Source of the DNA: JAYOEY01 sp038120295
Lineage (GTDB): Bacteria; Pseudomonadota; Alphaproteobacteria; MPNO01; UBA2964
Assembly: GCA_038120295.1 (NCBI GenBank)
Contig: JAYOLL010000004.1
Location: 124,001 to 188,000, forward strand
DNA: 64,000 nt
Direction of reading: 5' to 3'
Shown: piece after piece, positions 7,027-16,531 of the stretch
Layout: every line of letters begins with the position of its first letter
Position numbering within the stretch: position 1 is the first letter of the stretch
The notes under the pieces: model-generated
Told to the model about the DNA's origin: nothing
Database searches by the model: none
What the model saw: the letters and a program-made list of their open reading frames with translations, nothing else
Translations under genes and position numbers: made by a program

Positions 7027-9267
7027 ATGCCCAACGATCAAGCCGTGCAGCCTGCGGCCAGCCCGCCGGCGCCCTATCTCGATACGCTCAACCCGGCGCA
7101 GCGTGGCGCCGTGGAGGCGCTTGACGGCCCGGTTCTGGTGCTTGCCGGGGCCGGGACCGGGAAAACACGCGTCCTCACCACCCGGCTTGCCCATATTCTG
7201 GTCACGCGAAGGGCCTGGCCGTCCCAGATTCTCGCCGTCACCTTTACCAACAAGGCGGCGCGGGAAATGCGGGAGCGGGTCGCCCGGCTGGTTGGCCCGA
7301 TCGCCGAGGACCTCTGGGTCGGTACCTTCCATTCGGTCGCGGCGCGTATTCTCCGGCGGCATGCGGAGCTGCTGAAGCGCAAGCCGAACTTTACGATTCT
7401 CGATACCGACGATCAGCTTCGCTTGCTCAAACAGGTGATCCAGGCAGCCGACATCGACGACAAGAAGTGGCCGGCTCGGGCGCTGCTGGCTGTAATCCAG
7501 CGCTGGAAGGACCGCGGTTTCATGCCCGACAAGGTGCCGTCGGGCGAAGTCGGAGAGTTCGCCAACGGGCGCTCGGTCGAGCTGTACCGCGACTACCAGT
7601 CGCGGCTGGAGACACTGAACGCCTGCGATTTTGGCGATCTTCTGCTGCTCAATGTCGAGCTGTTCCGCGCCGACGCCTCCGTGCTGGCGGATTATCAGCG
7701 TCGGTTCCGCTATATCCTTGTGGACGAGTATCAGGACACCAACGTGGCGCAGTATCTGTGGCTGCGGCTTCTGGCGCAGGAGCACCGCAATCTGTGCTGC
7801 GTCGGCGACGATGACCAGTCGATCTATTCCTGGCGCGGGGCGGAGGTCGGCAATATCCTGAAATTCGAAAAGGATTTCGAGGGCGCGGCGGTTATCCGGC
7901 TGGAACAGAACTACCGGTCGACACCTGAAATATTGGCGGCGGCGTCCGGCCTGATCGCCAACAATTCGGGGCGGCTCGGCAAAACGCTCTGGACCGAGGC
8001 CGATGGCGGCGAGAGAATCGCGGTACGGGGCGTGTGGGACGGCGAAACCGAGGCCCGGTTCGTGGCCGACGAGATCGAGGCGCTGCAGAACAGGGGCGAG
8101 CCGCTTGACGAAATCGCCGTTCTGGTTCGCGCCAGCTTCCAGATGCGCGAGTTCGAAGAGCGCTTCATCATGCTCGGCATCCCCTACCGCGTGATCGGCG
8201 GGCCGCGTTTTTACGAGCGCCAGGAAATCCGAGACGCCATCGCCTATCTGCGGGTGGTGAACCAGCCCGACGACAGCCTCGCTTTCGAGCGTATCGTCAA
8301 TGTGCCCAAGCGTGGGATCGGCGCCGCCACGGTGCAGGCGTTTCACCAGCTTTCCCGCGCGCTGGATATTCCCCTGCTCGAAGCCGCGCGTCGACTGGTC
8401 TCGACAGACGAGCTGCGGCCGCAGGCGCGGCGGACGATCACGGCGCTACTGGAAGATTTTGACACATGGCGCTCGCTTATCGATGCAGTCGATCACATAG
8501 AGCTTGTGGAAACCGTTCTCGATGAGAGCGGCTATACCGCCATGTGGCAAAACGACAAGTCGCCCGAGGCGCCGGGTCGGCTCGAAAATCTCAAGGAGCT
8601 GGTCAGCGGCATGGAGGAGTTCGAGGATCTGGGTTCTTTCCTTGAACATGTCAGCCTGGTGATGGAGGCGGGTCAGGCGGACGGCGGGGACATGGTCAGC
8701 CTGATGACGCTGCATGCCGCCAAGGGGCTCGAATTCGACAATGTCTTCCTTCCGGGCTGGGAAGAAGGCGTCTTTCCAAACCAGCGCACACTGGACGAGG
8801 GCGGCGCGCCGGCGCTGGAGGAAGAGCGGCGGCTCGCCTATGTCGGGCTTACCCGGGCGCGCAGGCGGGTTGCCGTCAGCTTTGCGGCCAACCGGCGTAT
8901 CTATAACCAGTGGCAATCTTCCATCCCGTCGCGCTTTATCGACGAGTTGCCATCGGATCATATTGAGGCGACGACCGATCAGGGGCTCTATGGAGGGGGT
9001 CTTGCGGAGGCTGAATCGGGCTATATCCAGCAGGGAAGGGGCCCCGGTTACGAACGTCTGCGGTCCGCTCGGCAGGCGGGGCTGATCGAAGGCAGCGCTA
9101 CGGTGGTTCCCGATGCCGATAGGGGCGAGATCGCCCTCGGTATGCGAATCTTTCACCAGAAATTCGGATACGGCACGATCAAGGCAATCGACGGCAACAA
9201 GCTCGAAATCGCCTTCGAAAAGGCCGGCGACAAGAAGGTGATGGACAGCTTCGTGACACCGGCCTGA
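7027..9267 (+). CDS. uvrD: ATP-dependent DNA helicase, UvrD/PcrA (SF1A)
   Basis: A 746-residue superfamily 1A helicase, normal length for UvrD/PcrA. Motifs appear in order: Q-motif region LNPAQRGAVEAL (21-32), Walker A GAGTGKT (41-47), AVTFTNKAAREM (motif Ia), VDEYQDTN (Walker B), GDDDQSIYSWRGA (motif III), QNYRSTPEIL (IV), VSLMTLHAAKGLEFDNVFLPGW (V) and EERRLAYVGLTRARRR (VI). The C-terminal segment RIFHQKFGYGTIKAIDGNKLEI is the Tudor-like RNA-polymerase-binding domain of PcrA/UvrD. The protein unwinds DNA 3' to 5' in nucleotide excision and mismatch repair and removes recombinase or stalled polymerase. The gene is separated from prmA by only three bases, so they are probably co-transcribed. 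Confidence 0.95.
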   Translation: MPNDQAVQPAASPPAPYLDTLNPAQRGAVEALDGPVLVLAGAGTGKTRVLTTRLAHILVTRRAWPSQILAVTFTNKAAREMRERVARLVGPIAEDLWVGTFHSVAARILRRHAELLKRKPNFTILDTDDQLRLLKQVIQAADIDDKKWPARALLAVIQRWKDRGFMPDKVPSGEVGEFANGRSVELYRDYQSRLETLNACDFGDLLLLNVELFRADASVLADYQRRFRYILVDEYQDTNVAQYLWLRLLAQEHRNLCCVGDDDQSIYSWRGAEVGNILKFEKDFEGAAVIRLEQNYRSTPEILAAASGLIANNSGRLGKTLWTEADGGERIAVRGVWDGETEARFVADEIEALQNRGEPLDEIAVLVRASFQMREFEERFIMLGIPYRVIGGPRFYERQEIRDAIAYLRVVNQPDDSLAFERIVNVPKRGIGAATVQAFHQLSRALDIPLLEAARRLVSTDELRPQARRTITALLEDFDTWRSLIDAVDHIELVETVLDESGYTAMWQNDKSPEAPGRLENLKELVSGMEEFEDLGSFLEHVSLVMEAGQADGGDMVSLMTLHAAKGLEFDNVFLPGWEEGVFPNQRTLDEGGAPALEEERRLAYVGLTRARRRVAVSFAANRRIYNQWQSSIPSRFIDELPSDHIEATTDQGLYGGGLAEAESGYIQQGRGPGYERLRSARQAGLIEGSATVVPDADRGEIALGMRIFHQKFGYGTIKAIDGNKLEIAFEKAGDKKVMDSFVTPA

Positions 9268-9270
9268 CAG

Positions 9271-10167
9271 ATGGCGGAGGCGGATTCAGACGCAGGATGG
9301 GAAATCCGGCTGGTCGTCCCGACGCGGGAGCTGGGCGAGGCGTTCGAGGCGGCTCTGGAAGAGTTCGCGGACGCCGTGACGCTGCTGGAGCGCCAGGGAG
9401 GTGCGCCGTTCGATCTGGTCGGTTACTGCGTTGCGGCGCCCGATGAAGGGAAAATTGGGTCCCGGATCGCGGCGATCGCCGCCGCTGCCGACATCGGGAT
9501 ACCCTCAGTTTCAATAGAGCGGCTGCCTGACACCGACTGGGTCAGCGCCTATCAGAACAGCGTCGGACCGCAAACCATCGGGCGGTTCTTCGTCTACCCG
9601 TCCCATTTCGACGGTGGCCTGCCGCCGGACATGATGCCGATCAGGCTCGATGCCGGAATCGCCTTTGGCACCGGCGAGCACGAAACTACCCGCGGCTGTC
9701 TGTTGACGATGGAAGCGCTTGAGGCGGGCGGGTTCCGGCCACCGGAAGTTGTCGATCTCGGCTGCGGTTCTGCGATCCTTGCCATTGGCGCGGCTCGCCT
9801 ATGGCCGGATGCGCGGATTATCGCCGCCGATAACGATCCCGATGCAGTCTCCACAGCGCTCGAAAACCTCGAACGGAACGGGTGCGCATCGCAGGTGGAA
9901 ACGGTGCAAAGCGATTTTTGCGATGCGCCGCTGGTTCAGGATGCATCGCCGTTCGCGCTGATCGTCGCCAATATTCTGGCCGGGCCGCTGATCGAGAACG
10001 CGGACGCAGTTTTCAGCCGCCTGAAAGCCGACGGCCGGCTGGTCCTGTCGGGTATCCTCAATACACAGGCCGATGACGTCGTCGCGGCGTACAGTGCGCA
10101 GGGCGCTGTCCTGCTCGACAGACAGCAACTCGGCGACTGGATGACGCTTCTTCTCGCGAAGGGATGA
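9271..10167 (+). CDS. prmA: ribosomal protein L11 methyltransferase PrmA
   Basis: A 298-residue class I methyltransferase. The DLGCGSAILAIGAARLWP segment is the S-adenosylmethionine-binding motif I, NDPDAVSTALEN carries the acidic ribose ligand, and IVANILAGPLIE is the PrmA-specific catalytic segment. FGTGEHETTRGCL just before motif I is also characteristic. The N-terminal 100 residues form the substrate-recognition domain that binds L11. The enzyme methylates lysines and the N-terminus of ribosomal protein L11. It is translated directly behind the helicase gene (three-base gap), and its end faces the small minus-strand gene at 10174. Length and motifs agree with the family. Confidence 0.95.
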   Translation: MAEADSDAGWEIRLVVPTRELGEAFEAALEEFADAVTLLERQGGAPFDLVGYCVAAPDEGKIGSRIAAIAAAADIGIPSVSIERLPDTDWVSAYQNSVGPQTIGRFFVYPSHFDGGLPPDMMPIRLDAGIAFGTGEHETTRGCLLTMEALEAGGFRPPEVVDLGCGSAILAIGAARLWPDARIIAADNDPDAVSTALENLERNGCASQVETVQSDFCDAPLVQDASPFALIVANILAGPLIENADAVFSRLKADGRLVLSGILNTQADDVVAAYSAQGAVLLDRQQLGDWMTLLLAKG

Positions 10168-10173
10168 ACGACC

Positions 10174-10473
10174 TCAGACGGTACCGATGAACCGCACGCG
10201 GGCGCTGGGTTCCGGGAGCCGGTTGGTGACGAACCGCGTGCCCGGAAATTCCGGCGCGCAGGAATCGCGATGAATGGCTGCCTCCCGGGCAAGCCCGGAA
10301 AGGTCGGCGAGCGCCCATGGCAAGGCGCGGATCGCAGCTCCCATGCTGCCGCCGAAGGACCGCAGCGCGTCCGCCTGCTCTTTCGTTTCAGTGATCGTCC
10401 GGGCGACGCTGTCGGCCAGGTCGATATCCGCAATAAAGGGAATGCGGTGGTCTGCTTCGAGTCGATTTGACAT
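10174..10473 (-). CDS. small protein of unknown function
   Basis: A 99-residue open frame that I do not recognise. Codon use supports it: most third positions are G or C in the chosen frame, as in neighbouring genes, and AGGACAAGGT lies directly before the ATG at 10473. The protein is soluble, has no signal peptide or membrane segment, and seems mainly helical in its first 70 residues (acidic start, then an Ala/Leu-rich stretch), with a Pro/Arg-containing tail. It fits exactly between prmA, whose end it faces with a six-base gap, and the aminopeptidase gene, from which it is divergent. No function is proposed. Confidence 0.6.
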   Translation of the reverse strand: MSNRLEADHRIPFIADIDLADSVARTITETKEQADALRSFGGSMGAAIRALPWALADLSGLAREAAIHRDSCAPEFPGTRFVTNRLPEPSARVRFIGTV

Positions 10474-10652
10474 ACCTTGTCCTGTCCTCGTTTTTCTACC
10501 AGAGTGAATTCGTGGACAGAATTACGCTCCCGATACTTTACAAACTGTTAGGAAAAATCTTTCTTGATGTTCCCATTCGACATGTCCGCCATGCATCCCG
10601 TGCATATCTCCGGAACGCCCTTTGAGGCGCCGTGCGAAGGAAGGACTTGACC

Positions 10653-12659
10653 GTGTCCGGCCGAGATTTTGAAGCGCTGCTGCGAGATGCGGGCAGGGGG
10701 CTTTCTGTTCGAGATATCGAGGCGATCGTCGCGGGCGTCGCGGCTGCGCCTGAGGGTCTCGATCCCGATCGCTGGATGGCGCTGGTCGCGGTTTCGCCGG
10801 GTGCCGAGCTACGGGATGCGCTGCGGGTTCGTCTGGACTCTGCCCGAAACGCAGATAACGAGAGGGCGGAGCGGCCGATCGCAGACCGACTCGCAACCTT
10901 GCGGTCGGAACTTGTCCGGTGCGGGCTCGACGGTTTCCTGGTACCGCTGGCGGATGAGCATCAATCGGAGTTTCCGCCACGCCGCACGCGACGACTCGAA
11001 TGGCTGACCGGGTTTTCCGGCTCTGCGGGGATTGCCGTTATCCTGGCTGAGCGTGCCGCCCTGTTCGTCGATGGGCGCTATACGCTCCAGGCGCGGGACC
11101 AGGTCGACGGGACCCTGTTCGAGCAGCACAATATCTCCCTGATGCCGCCGCATCGCTGGATTTCGGAGAATGCCCCGAAAGGCGCCAGGATCGGTTACGA
11201 TCCCTGGCTTCATACCGAAGGTGGTCTGAATGCGTTCCGGTCCGGCGCGGCGCGGGCGGGGGCCGAAATGGCGCCAGCCGAACCCAATCCGGTGGATACG
11301 GTCTGGACTGACCAGCCGGCGGCGCCGATAGCGCCGGTCGAAATCCATCCGCTGGAGTTCGCCGGTCGGGAAAGCGCGGAGAAACGCGGCGATGCCTCGA
11401 ACGATGTGTTGAATTCCGGCGCGGAGGCCGTTGTTCTCAGTGCGCCGGATTCGATCAACTGGCTTTTGAATATTCGTGGCGGGGAAACGCCGAATACGCC
11501 CCTGGCGCTCGGATTCGCCGTTCTCGATGCAGGCGGCGACGTCGCGCTGTTTATGGACCCCCGGAAGTTTACGGAAGACGTTCTGCATCACCTTGGCGAG
11601 GGGGTAAGCGTTGATCCGGTGGAGGAGCTTGGTCCGCAGCTGGACAGGCTGGGACGGGATGGAAAGCGTATATTGCTGCCGTCCGGCTCAACCCCCTCGT
11701 GGATCGTGGAACGGCTGACGCGGGCGGGGGCGGAAATCGTTCCCGGCAACGATCCCTGCGTCCTGCCGAAGGCCTGCAAGAACAGCGTCGAGATTCAGGG
11801 AACCCGCAACGCCCATATCCGCGACGGCGCGGCCCTGTGCCGTTTTCTCGCCTGGCTTGAGGCGGAAGCGCCGGGCGGCGACGTGGATGAGATGTCGGCG
11901 GCAGAGAAATTGTACGAATTCCGTGCCGGAGGCGACCGGTTTCGCGGGCTCTCGTTCGAGACGATCTCGGGCGCCGGGCCCAACGGCGCCATCGTGCATT
12001 ACCGGGTGACGCCCGAAACCAACCGGCGGCTGGAGTCCGGCACGCTCTTCCTGGTGGATTCGGGTGCGCAGTATCTCGACGGCACGACCGACGTCACGCG
12101 CACGGTCGCCATCGGCGAACCCGATGCCGAGATGCGCGACCGTTTCACCCGTGTGCTCAAGGGGCACCTGGCGGTCGCCAGCGCGCGTTTTCCCGCCGGC
12201 ACTGGCGGCGGACAGCTCGATACGCTGGCGCGCGCCGCCCTGTGGCAGGCGGGCATCGATTTCGAGCACGGCACCGGCCATGGCGTCGGCTCCTATCTCG
12301 GCGTGCATGAGGGGCCGCAGAGGATCGCCAAGCGGATGGGCGACGTGCCGCTGCGCCCGGGCATGATCGTTTCCAACGAGCCCGGCTACTACAAGGCGGG
12401 GGCGTGGGGCATCCGCATCGAGAATCTTGAGGTCGTGCGCCAGGCCCCGCCGGTTGAAGGCGCGGAGCAGGAATTCCTGTGTTTCGAGGCCCTGACGCTG
12501 GCCCCTATCGACCGCAGTCTGATCGATTTGTCGCTTATGGCGCAGCCCGAAATTGACTGGCTGAACGCCTATCACCGGCGGGTCAGGGATACGATTGCGC
12601 CGCTGGTGGACGATACGACGGCGGCGTGGCTGGAGGAGGCGACGGGACCGCTTGGTTGA
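10653..12659 (+). CDS. pepP: M24-family aminopeptidase P (Xaa-Pro aminopeptidase)
   Basis: A 668-residue aminopeptidase P that removes N-terminal residues preceding proline. Two creatinase N-terminal-like domains lie at about 75-370 and the pita-bread catalytic domain follows. The dinuclear metal site is complete: aspartates in DSGAQYLDGTTDVTRT, histidine in GTGHGVGSYLGVHEG, and glutamates in NEPGYYKAGAWGIRIEN. An extra segment of about 70 residues precedes the usual N-terminus (it begins SGRDFEALLRDAG). I choose the GTG at 10653 because AAGGAAGG at 10637-10644 is well placed before it; another GTG at 10632 lies in frame but has no such site. The protein is cytoplasmic, without a signal peptide. 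The gene symbol is by family; the enzyme is larger than E. coli PepP. Confidence 0.9.
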   Translation: MSGRDFEALLRDAGRGLSVRDIEAIVAGVAAAPEGLDPDRWMALVAVSPGAELRDALRVRLDSARNADNERAERPIADRLATLRSELVRCGLDGFLVPLADEHQSEFPPRRTRRLEWLTGFSGSAGIAVILAERAALFVDGRYTLQARDQVDGTLFEQHNISLMPPHRWISENAPKGARIGYDPWLHTEGGLNAFRSGAARAGAEMAPAEPNPVDTVWTDQPAAPIAPVEIHPLEFAGRESAEKRGDASNDVLNSGAEAVVLSAPDSINWLLNIRGGETPNTPLALGFAVLDAGGDVALFMDPRKFTEDVLHHLGEGVSVDPVEELGPQLDRLGRDGKRILLPSGSTPSWIVERLTRAGAEIVPGNDPCVLPKACKNSVEIQGTRNAHIRDGAALCRFLAWLEAEAPGGDVDEMSAAEKLYEFRAGGDRFRGLSFETISGAGPNGAIVHYRVTPETNRRLESGTLFLVDSGAQYLDGTTDVTRTVAIGEPDAEMRDRFTRVLKGHLAVASARFPAGTGGGQLDTLARAALWQAGIDFEHGTGHGVGSYLGVHEGPQRIAKRMGDVPLRPGMIVSNEPGYYKAGAWGIRIENLEVVRQAPPVEGAEQEFLCFEALTLAPIDRSLIDLSLMAQPEIDWLNAYHRRVRDTIAPLVDDTTAAWLEEATGPLG

Positions 12660-12665
12660 GCCGGT

Positions 12666-14804
12666 CTAGCCCCCGATCAACTCGCGCCAGTCCTGTTCGG
12701 ACAGGACCGGGATGCCGAGTTCGGCCGCTTTCTTTGCCTTGGAGCCGGGATCGGCGCCGATCACCACGTAATCGGTTTTCTTCGATACCGATCCGGTAAC
12801 TTTTGCCCCCCGCGATTCCGCGGTCGCCTTCGCTTCGGCGCGGGTCATGGTTTCGAGCGAGCCGGTGAACACCACCGTTTTTCCGGCAACTTCAGAATTC
12901 GACTTCTGCGGCGCGGCAATTGGGACGATTTCTCTCAAAACCTTTACTAGGTCGTCGAGGACGCGCCGGTTCTCCTTGTTCTCTGCGTCGAAAAACCCGG
13001 CGAGCTCGTCGGCCACTGCCATGCCGATCGTATCGATATCGCACAGCTCGGCATAGGCCTCGCCGATCGACTCCGGTTTCTTGACCTCGTCGGGATTGGC
13101 GTGGCGTTCGGCGCTGACCGTCTCCATCGCGTTGCGCCAGCAGTCGAACGAGCCGTAATGACGCGCCAGCAGCCTGGCCGTCGCCTCGCCGACCTGTCTG
13201 ATGCCGAGCGCATAGATAAGCCGGTCGAGCCCGATTTTTCGGCGCTCCTTGATGGCGGCCAGCAGATTGTCGACCGATTTGTCGCCCCAGCCTTCGCGTT
13301 CCTTCATATCCTCCTTATGACTTCCGAGACGGAAGATGTCGCCGGGCCTGTCGATCAGCCCGTCGGCGCTGAACGCTTCGATATGTTTGCCGCCGAGCCC
13401 GTCGATATCGAATGCCTGGCGGCTGACGAAATGCTTGAGCCGTTCAAGCTTCTGAGCCGGGCAGGCAAGCCCCCCAGCACAACGTCTTACGGCCTCGCCT
13501 GCTTCTCGTACGGTCGTGCTTTTGCACCTGGGACAATGATCCGGAAATTTCCAAATCGATGTCCTCTCCGGGCGTCGGTCGGAGATCACCTCCAGCACCT
13601 GCGGGATGACATCGCCGGCTCGCTGGATGGTGACCGTGTCGCCGATGCGGATGTCTTTCTCGGCGATGTAGTCCTCGTTATGCAGGGTGGCGTTGGAGAC
13701 GACCACGCCGCCGACCGTTACCGGCTCCAGCCGCGCCACCGGCGTCAGCGCGCCGGTGCGGCCGACCTGGATATCGATATCGCGAACGATGGTCTGCGCC
13801 TTCTCGGCGGGGAATTTATGGGCGATGGCCCAGCGCGGAGCGCGGCTGACGAAACCGAGCCTTTCCTGCCAGTCGAGCCGGTTCACCTTGTAGACGATGC
13901 CGTCGATATCGTAATCGAGCGTCGCCCGGATTTCGCCGATCCTTTCGTGGTACGCGATCGCCGCTTCCGCCGAGTCGCAGATTTCGACCAGCGGGTTTAC
14001 CGGGAAGCCCCATCTTTTCAGGTTTTCGAGAAAGCCCCACTGCGTATCGGCGTCCTGCGCCGTCATCTCGCCCCAGCTATAGGCGAAAAGCTGCAAAGGT
14101 CGCTTTGCCGTGATGGAAGAATTGAGCTGGCGCAGCGATCCCGCGGCGGCGTTGCGCGGGTTGGCGAACAGGGCTGCGCCTTCTTCTTCGCGCCGGATAT
14201 TGATCGACGCAAAAGCGGAATGGCTCAGATAGATTTCTCCCCGGACCTCGAGCGTGTCCGGCGCGCTGTCTATTGTTTTCGGGACTTCGCCGATTGTGGC
14301 GATGTTTGCGGTGACGTTCTCGCCCTCGCGCCCGTCGCCGCGGGTCGCACCCATGACGAATTTGCCGTTTTCGTATCTCAGGGAGATCGATAGCCCGTCG
14401 ATCTTGGGTTCGGCGACGACCGCCACCGGTTCGTTCTCCCCCAGATTGAGGAACCGCCTGATCCTGGCGAAAAAATCCCGTACATCATCGCCGTTGAACG
14501 CGTTGCCGAGCGACAACATGGGCACCGCATGGCGGACTTTTGAAAAACCGGTCGCAGGGGCCGCGCCGACGGATTGCGAAGGGCTGTCGTTTCTGACAAA
14601 GGCCGGAAAGCGGGCCTCGATTTCCTCGTTGCGACGGCGTAAAGCGTCGTATTCGGCATCAGAAATCTCGGGAGCGTCATCGGTATGGTAGAGCGCGTCG
14701 TGGCGGGCGATTTCCTCCGCCAGCCGCGCCAGCTCCGCTTCCGCCTCAAACGGCGTCAGGTTGTCGACCGCGACGTCAGCGCTGTTTCGCGCCCGTTCCG
14801 TCAT
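12666..14804 (-). CDS. ligA: NAD-dependent DNA ligase LigA
   Basis: A 712-residue bacterial replicative ligase that seals nicks using NAD. The adenylation domain carries the nucleophile Lys134 in EPKIDGLS; the N-terminal Ia domain with ALYHTDDAPEISDAEYD binds NMN. An OB-fold follows, then a four-cysteine zinc finger (CPRCKS and RCAGGLACPAQ), helix-hairpin-helix repeats and a C-terminal BRCT domain (about 635-712, KTVVFTGSLETM). Length is normal. The ATG overlaps the recN stop in an ATGA arrangement, so translation is probably coupled. It is the last gene of the lpxC-bamD-recN-ligA run and ends six bases from the convergent aminopeptidase gene. Confidence 0.97.
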   Translation of the reverse strand: MTERARNSADVAVDNLTPFEAEAELARLAEEIARHDALYHTDDAPEISDAEYDALRRRNEEIEARFPAFVRNDSPSQSVGAAPATGFSKVRHAVPMLSLGNAFNGDDVRDFFARIRRFLNLGENEPVAVVAEPKIDGLSISLRYENGKFVMGATRGDGREGENVTANIATIGEVPKTIDSAPDTLEVRGEIYLSHSAFASINIRREEEGAALFANPRNAAAGSLRQLNSSITAKRPLQLFAYSWGEMTAQDADTQWGFLENLKRWGFPVNPLVEICDSAEAAIAYHERIGEIRATLDYDIDGIVYKVNRLDWQERLGFVSRAPRWAIAHKFPAEKAQTIVRDIDIQVGRTGALTPVARLEPVTVGGVVVSNATLHNEDYIAEKDIRIGDTVTIQRAGDVIPQVLEVISDRRPERTSIWKFPDHCPRCKSTTVREAGEAVRRCAGGLACPAQKLERLKHFVSRQAFDIDGLGGKHIEAFSADGLIDRPGDIFRLGSHKEDMKEREGWGDKSVDNLLAAIKERRKIGLDRLIYALGIRQVGEATARLLARHYGSFDCWRNAMETVSAERHANPDEVKKPESIGEAYAELCDIDTIGMAVADELAGFFDAENKENRRVLDDLVKVLREIVPIAAPQKSNSEVAGKTVVFTGSLETMTRAEAKATAESRGAKVTGSVSKKTDYVVIGADPGSKAKKAAELGIPVLSEQDWRELIGG

Positions 14805-16525
14805 CCCGCGTTTCCCGCGATCAGCCTGTCGGCGGCGGCGCGCGCTTCGTCGGTTATCCGTGCGCCTGCCAGCATGCGGGCGATTTCTTCGCGACGCGCA
14901 TCCGGTGAAAGTTCCTCGACGATCGTAACGGTGCCGGTTTGCCCTCCGGAGCCGAATTCAGCAGCGTCTCCCTTTGCGACACGGAGATGCTGGCTGCCAT
15001 AGGCGGCGACCTGTGGCGAATGGGTGACGACAAGGACCTGAGCCGATTGAGCCAGCGTCGCCAGCCTTTCGCCGACCGCCGCAGCCGCCGCGCCGCCAAG
15101 TCCGGCATCGACCTCATCGAATACAAGCGTGGAGACACCGTGCGCCTGCTGCAGCGTGACTTTGAGCGCGAGCAGGAACCGCGCCAGCTCGCCGCCGGAC
15201 GCGACCTTTGACATCGGCGCCGGCGGCAGGCCCGGATTGGTGGCGACCTCAAAGCGCACGCGGTCGAAACCCGACGGGCCCCACCCTTCCTCGTCCTGCC
15301 GGTCGACCAGCGTGGAGAACCTCGCCTTGTCGAGTCGGAGCGCCGGCAATTCCGTATTGACGGCCTTGTCCAGCCGTCTCGCCTGCTTCAGGCGAGATTC
15401 GCTGAGGTCAGTCGCGGTTTCGACATAGGCCGTCCGCGCTGCCTTGCAGGCGGCCTCAAGACGATTCAGGGCGGCGCCGGTATCTTCCAGTGCGGCGATC
15501 CTGCTCTCCATCTCCTGGCGCAGCTGAGGCAGTTCCTCGACGATTACGTTGTATTTCCGCGCGGCAGCCCGGAGGGCGAAAAGCCGTTCTTCGCAGTTCT
15601 CCAGCCTGGCCGGGTCTGGCTGCGAATCGTGCATGAGCGACTGAAGGGCGGCCATGGCCTCATTGACATTGTCGCTGGCGACCTCGAGCCCCGCCAGAAT
15701 CGGATCGAGGCGTTGCCCGGCATCCGTCGCCTGTCTTGTCAGAATGCGAATGGCGGCGGCAAGCCGGCTGTCGACCCCGTCCCGCCCCGTCAGCGACTTT
15801 TCCGCCGATGCCAGTGCCTCTACCAGCTTTTCGCTATGCATCAGCAGCGTGCGCGAATCGGCGAGAGCCTGCTCCTCGCCTTGCTGGGGATTGAGCGTTG
15901 CAAGCTCCTCGGCCGCATGGCGGAGATAGTCTTCTTCCTGACGGGCGGCTTCTATCTCCTCGCAGGCCGCGCTGTACGCTGCTTCCGCGTCGCGCCATTC
16001 CCGCCATAATCCGGCGACCTCGGTTCGATCGCTCGCGAGGCCCGCGAAATCGTCGAGTGCGGTGCGGTGCGTACTCTCGTCCATCAGCCCCTGGCTGGCG
16101 AACTGGCCTTCGATCTCGACCAGAAGGTCTCCGATCTGCCGCAGAAGCTGAACGCCGACAGGCTGATCGTTCACAAACGCCCGGCTTCGGCCGCTGGCAT
16201 CGACGGAACGGCGTAGAAGGAGCGGTTCCCCCTGTTCAGGCGGAATGAGGGCGTGTTCCTCCATCAGCGAAGCGAGCCTGTCATTGCCGTCGATGGAAAA
16301 GGCGGCTGCGATGGTCGCTCGGGGCGGCGCTTCCCTGTCGTCTCCGTTATCGCGGGTTCGCACGAGCGACGCGCTTGCCCGCATGCCGAGCGCGAGACCG
16401 AGAGAGTCGAGAAGGATGGATTTACCGGCGCCTGTCTCGCCGGTCAGAACGCATAACCCTTCGCCAAAGGCAATGTCGACCGAATCGATCAGGACAACAT
16501 CGCCAATGGATAGCGAGAGCAGCAT
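14801..16525 (-). CDS. recN: DNA repair protein RecN
   Basis: A 574-residue SMC-like ATPase used in double-strand break repair. It has the Walker A LTGETGAGKSILLDSL near residues 29-44, a long coiled-coil-forming middle (about 160-370, Ala/Glu/Leu-rich), and the C-terminal ABC part with SGGELARFLLALK (signature) and VFDEVDAGLGG (Walker B). The C-terminal THSPQVAAYGSQHLRV is typical of RecN. It lies seven bases from the end of bamD and overlaps the start of ligA by four bases, so the three genes look co-transcribed. No LexA box was searched reliably, so SOS control is not claimed. Confidence 0.96.
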   Translation of the reverse strand: MLLSLSIGDVVLIDSVDIAFGEGLCVLTGETGAGKSILLDSLGLALGMRASASLVRTRDNGDDREAPPRATIAAAFSIDGNDRLASLMEEHALIPPEQGEPLLLRRSVDASGRSRAFVNDQPVGVQLLRQIGDLLVEIEGQFASQGLMDESTHRTALDDFAGLASDRTEVAGLWREWRDAEAAYSAACEEIEAARQEEDYLRHAAEELATLNPQQGEEQALADSRTLLMHSEKLVEALASAEKSLTGRDGVDSRLAAAIRILTRQATDAGQRLDPILAGLEVASDNVNEAMAALQSLMHDSQPDPARLENCEERLFALRAAARKYNVIVEELPQLRQEMESRIAALEDTGAALNRLEAACKAARTAYVETATDLSESRLKQARRLDKAVNTELPALRLDKARFSTLVDRQDEEGWGPSGFDRVRFEVATNPGLPPAPMSKVASGGELARFLLALKVTLQQAHGVSTLVFDEVDAGLGGAAAAAVGERLATLAQSAQVLVVTHSPQVAAYGSQHLRVAKGDAAEFGSGGQTGTVTIVEELSPDARREEIARMLAGARITDEARAAADRLIAGNAG

Positions 16526-16531
16526 GTTGGG

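Noticed and set aside
6883..8346. A long minus-strand open frame continuing upstream from the HtrA-like gene, opposite the helicase gene
   Set aside because: It is basic and low-complexity, lies antisense to well-conserved helicase motifs, and the HtrA-like protein has a clear signal peptide at 6882.
13101..14393. A 430-codon plus-strand frame opposite ligA
   Set aside because: LigA motifs on the minus strand are complete. The plus frame shows no family feature and is a by-product of high GC content.
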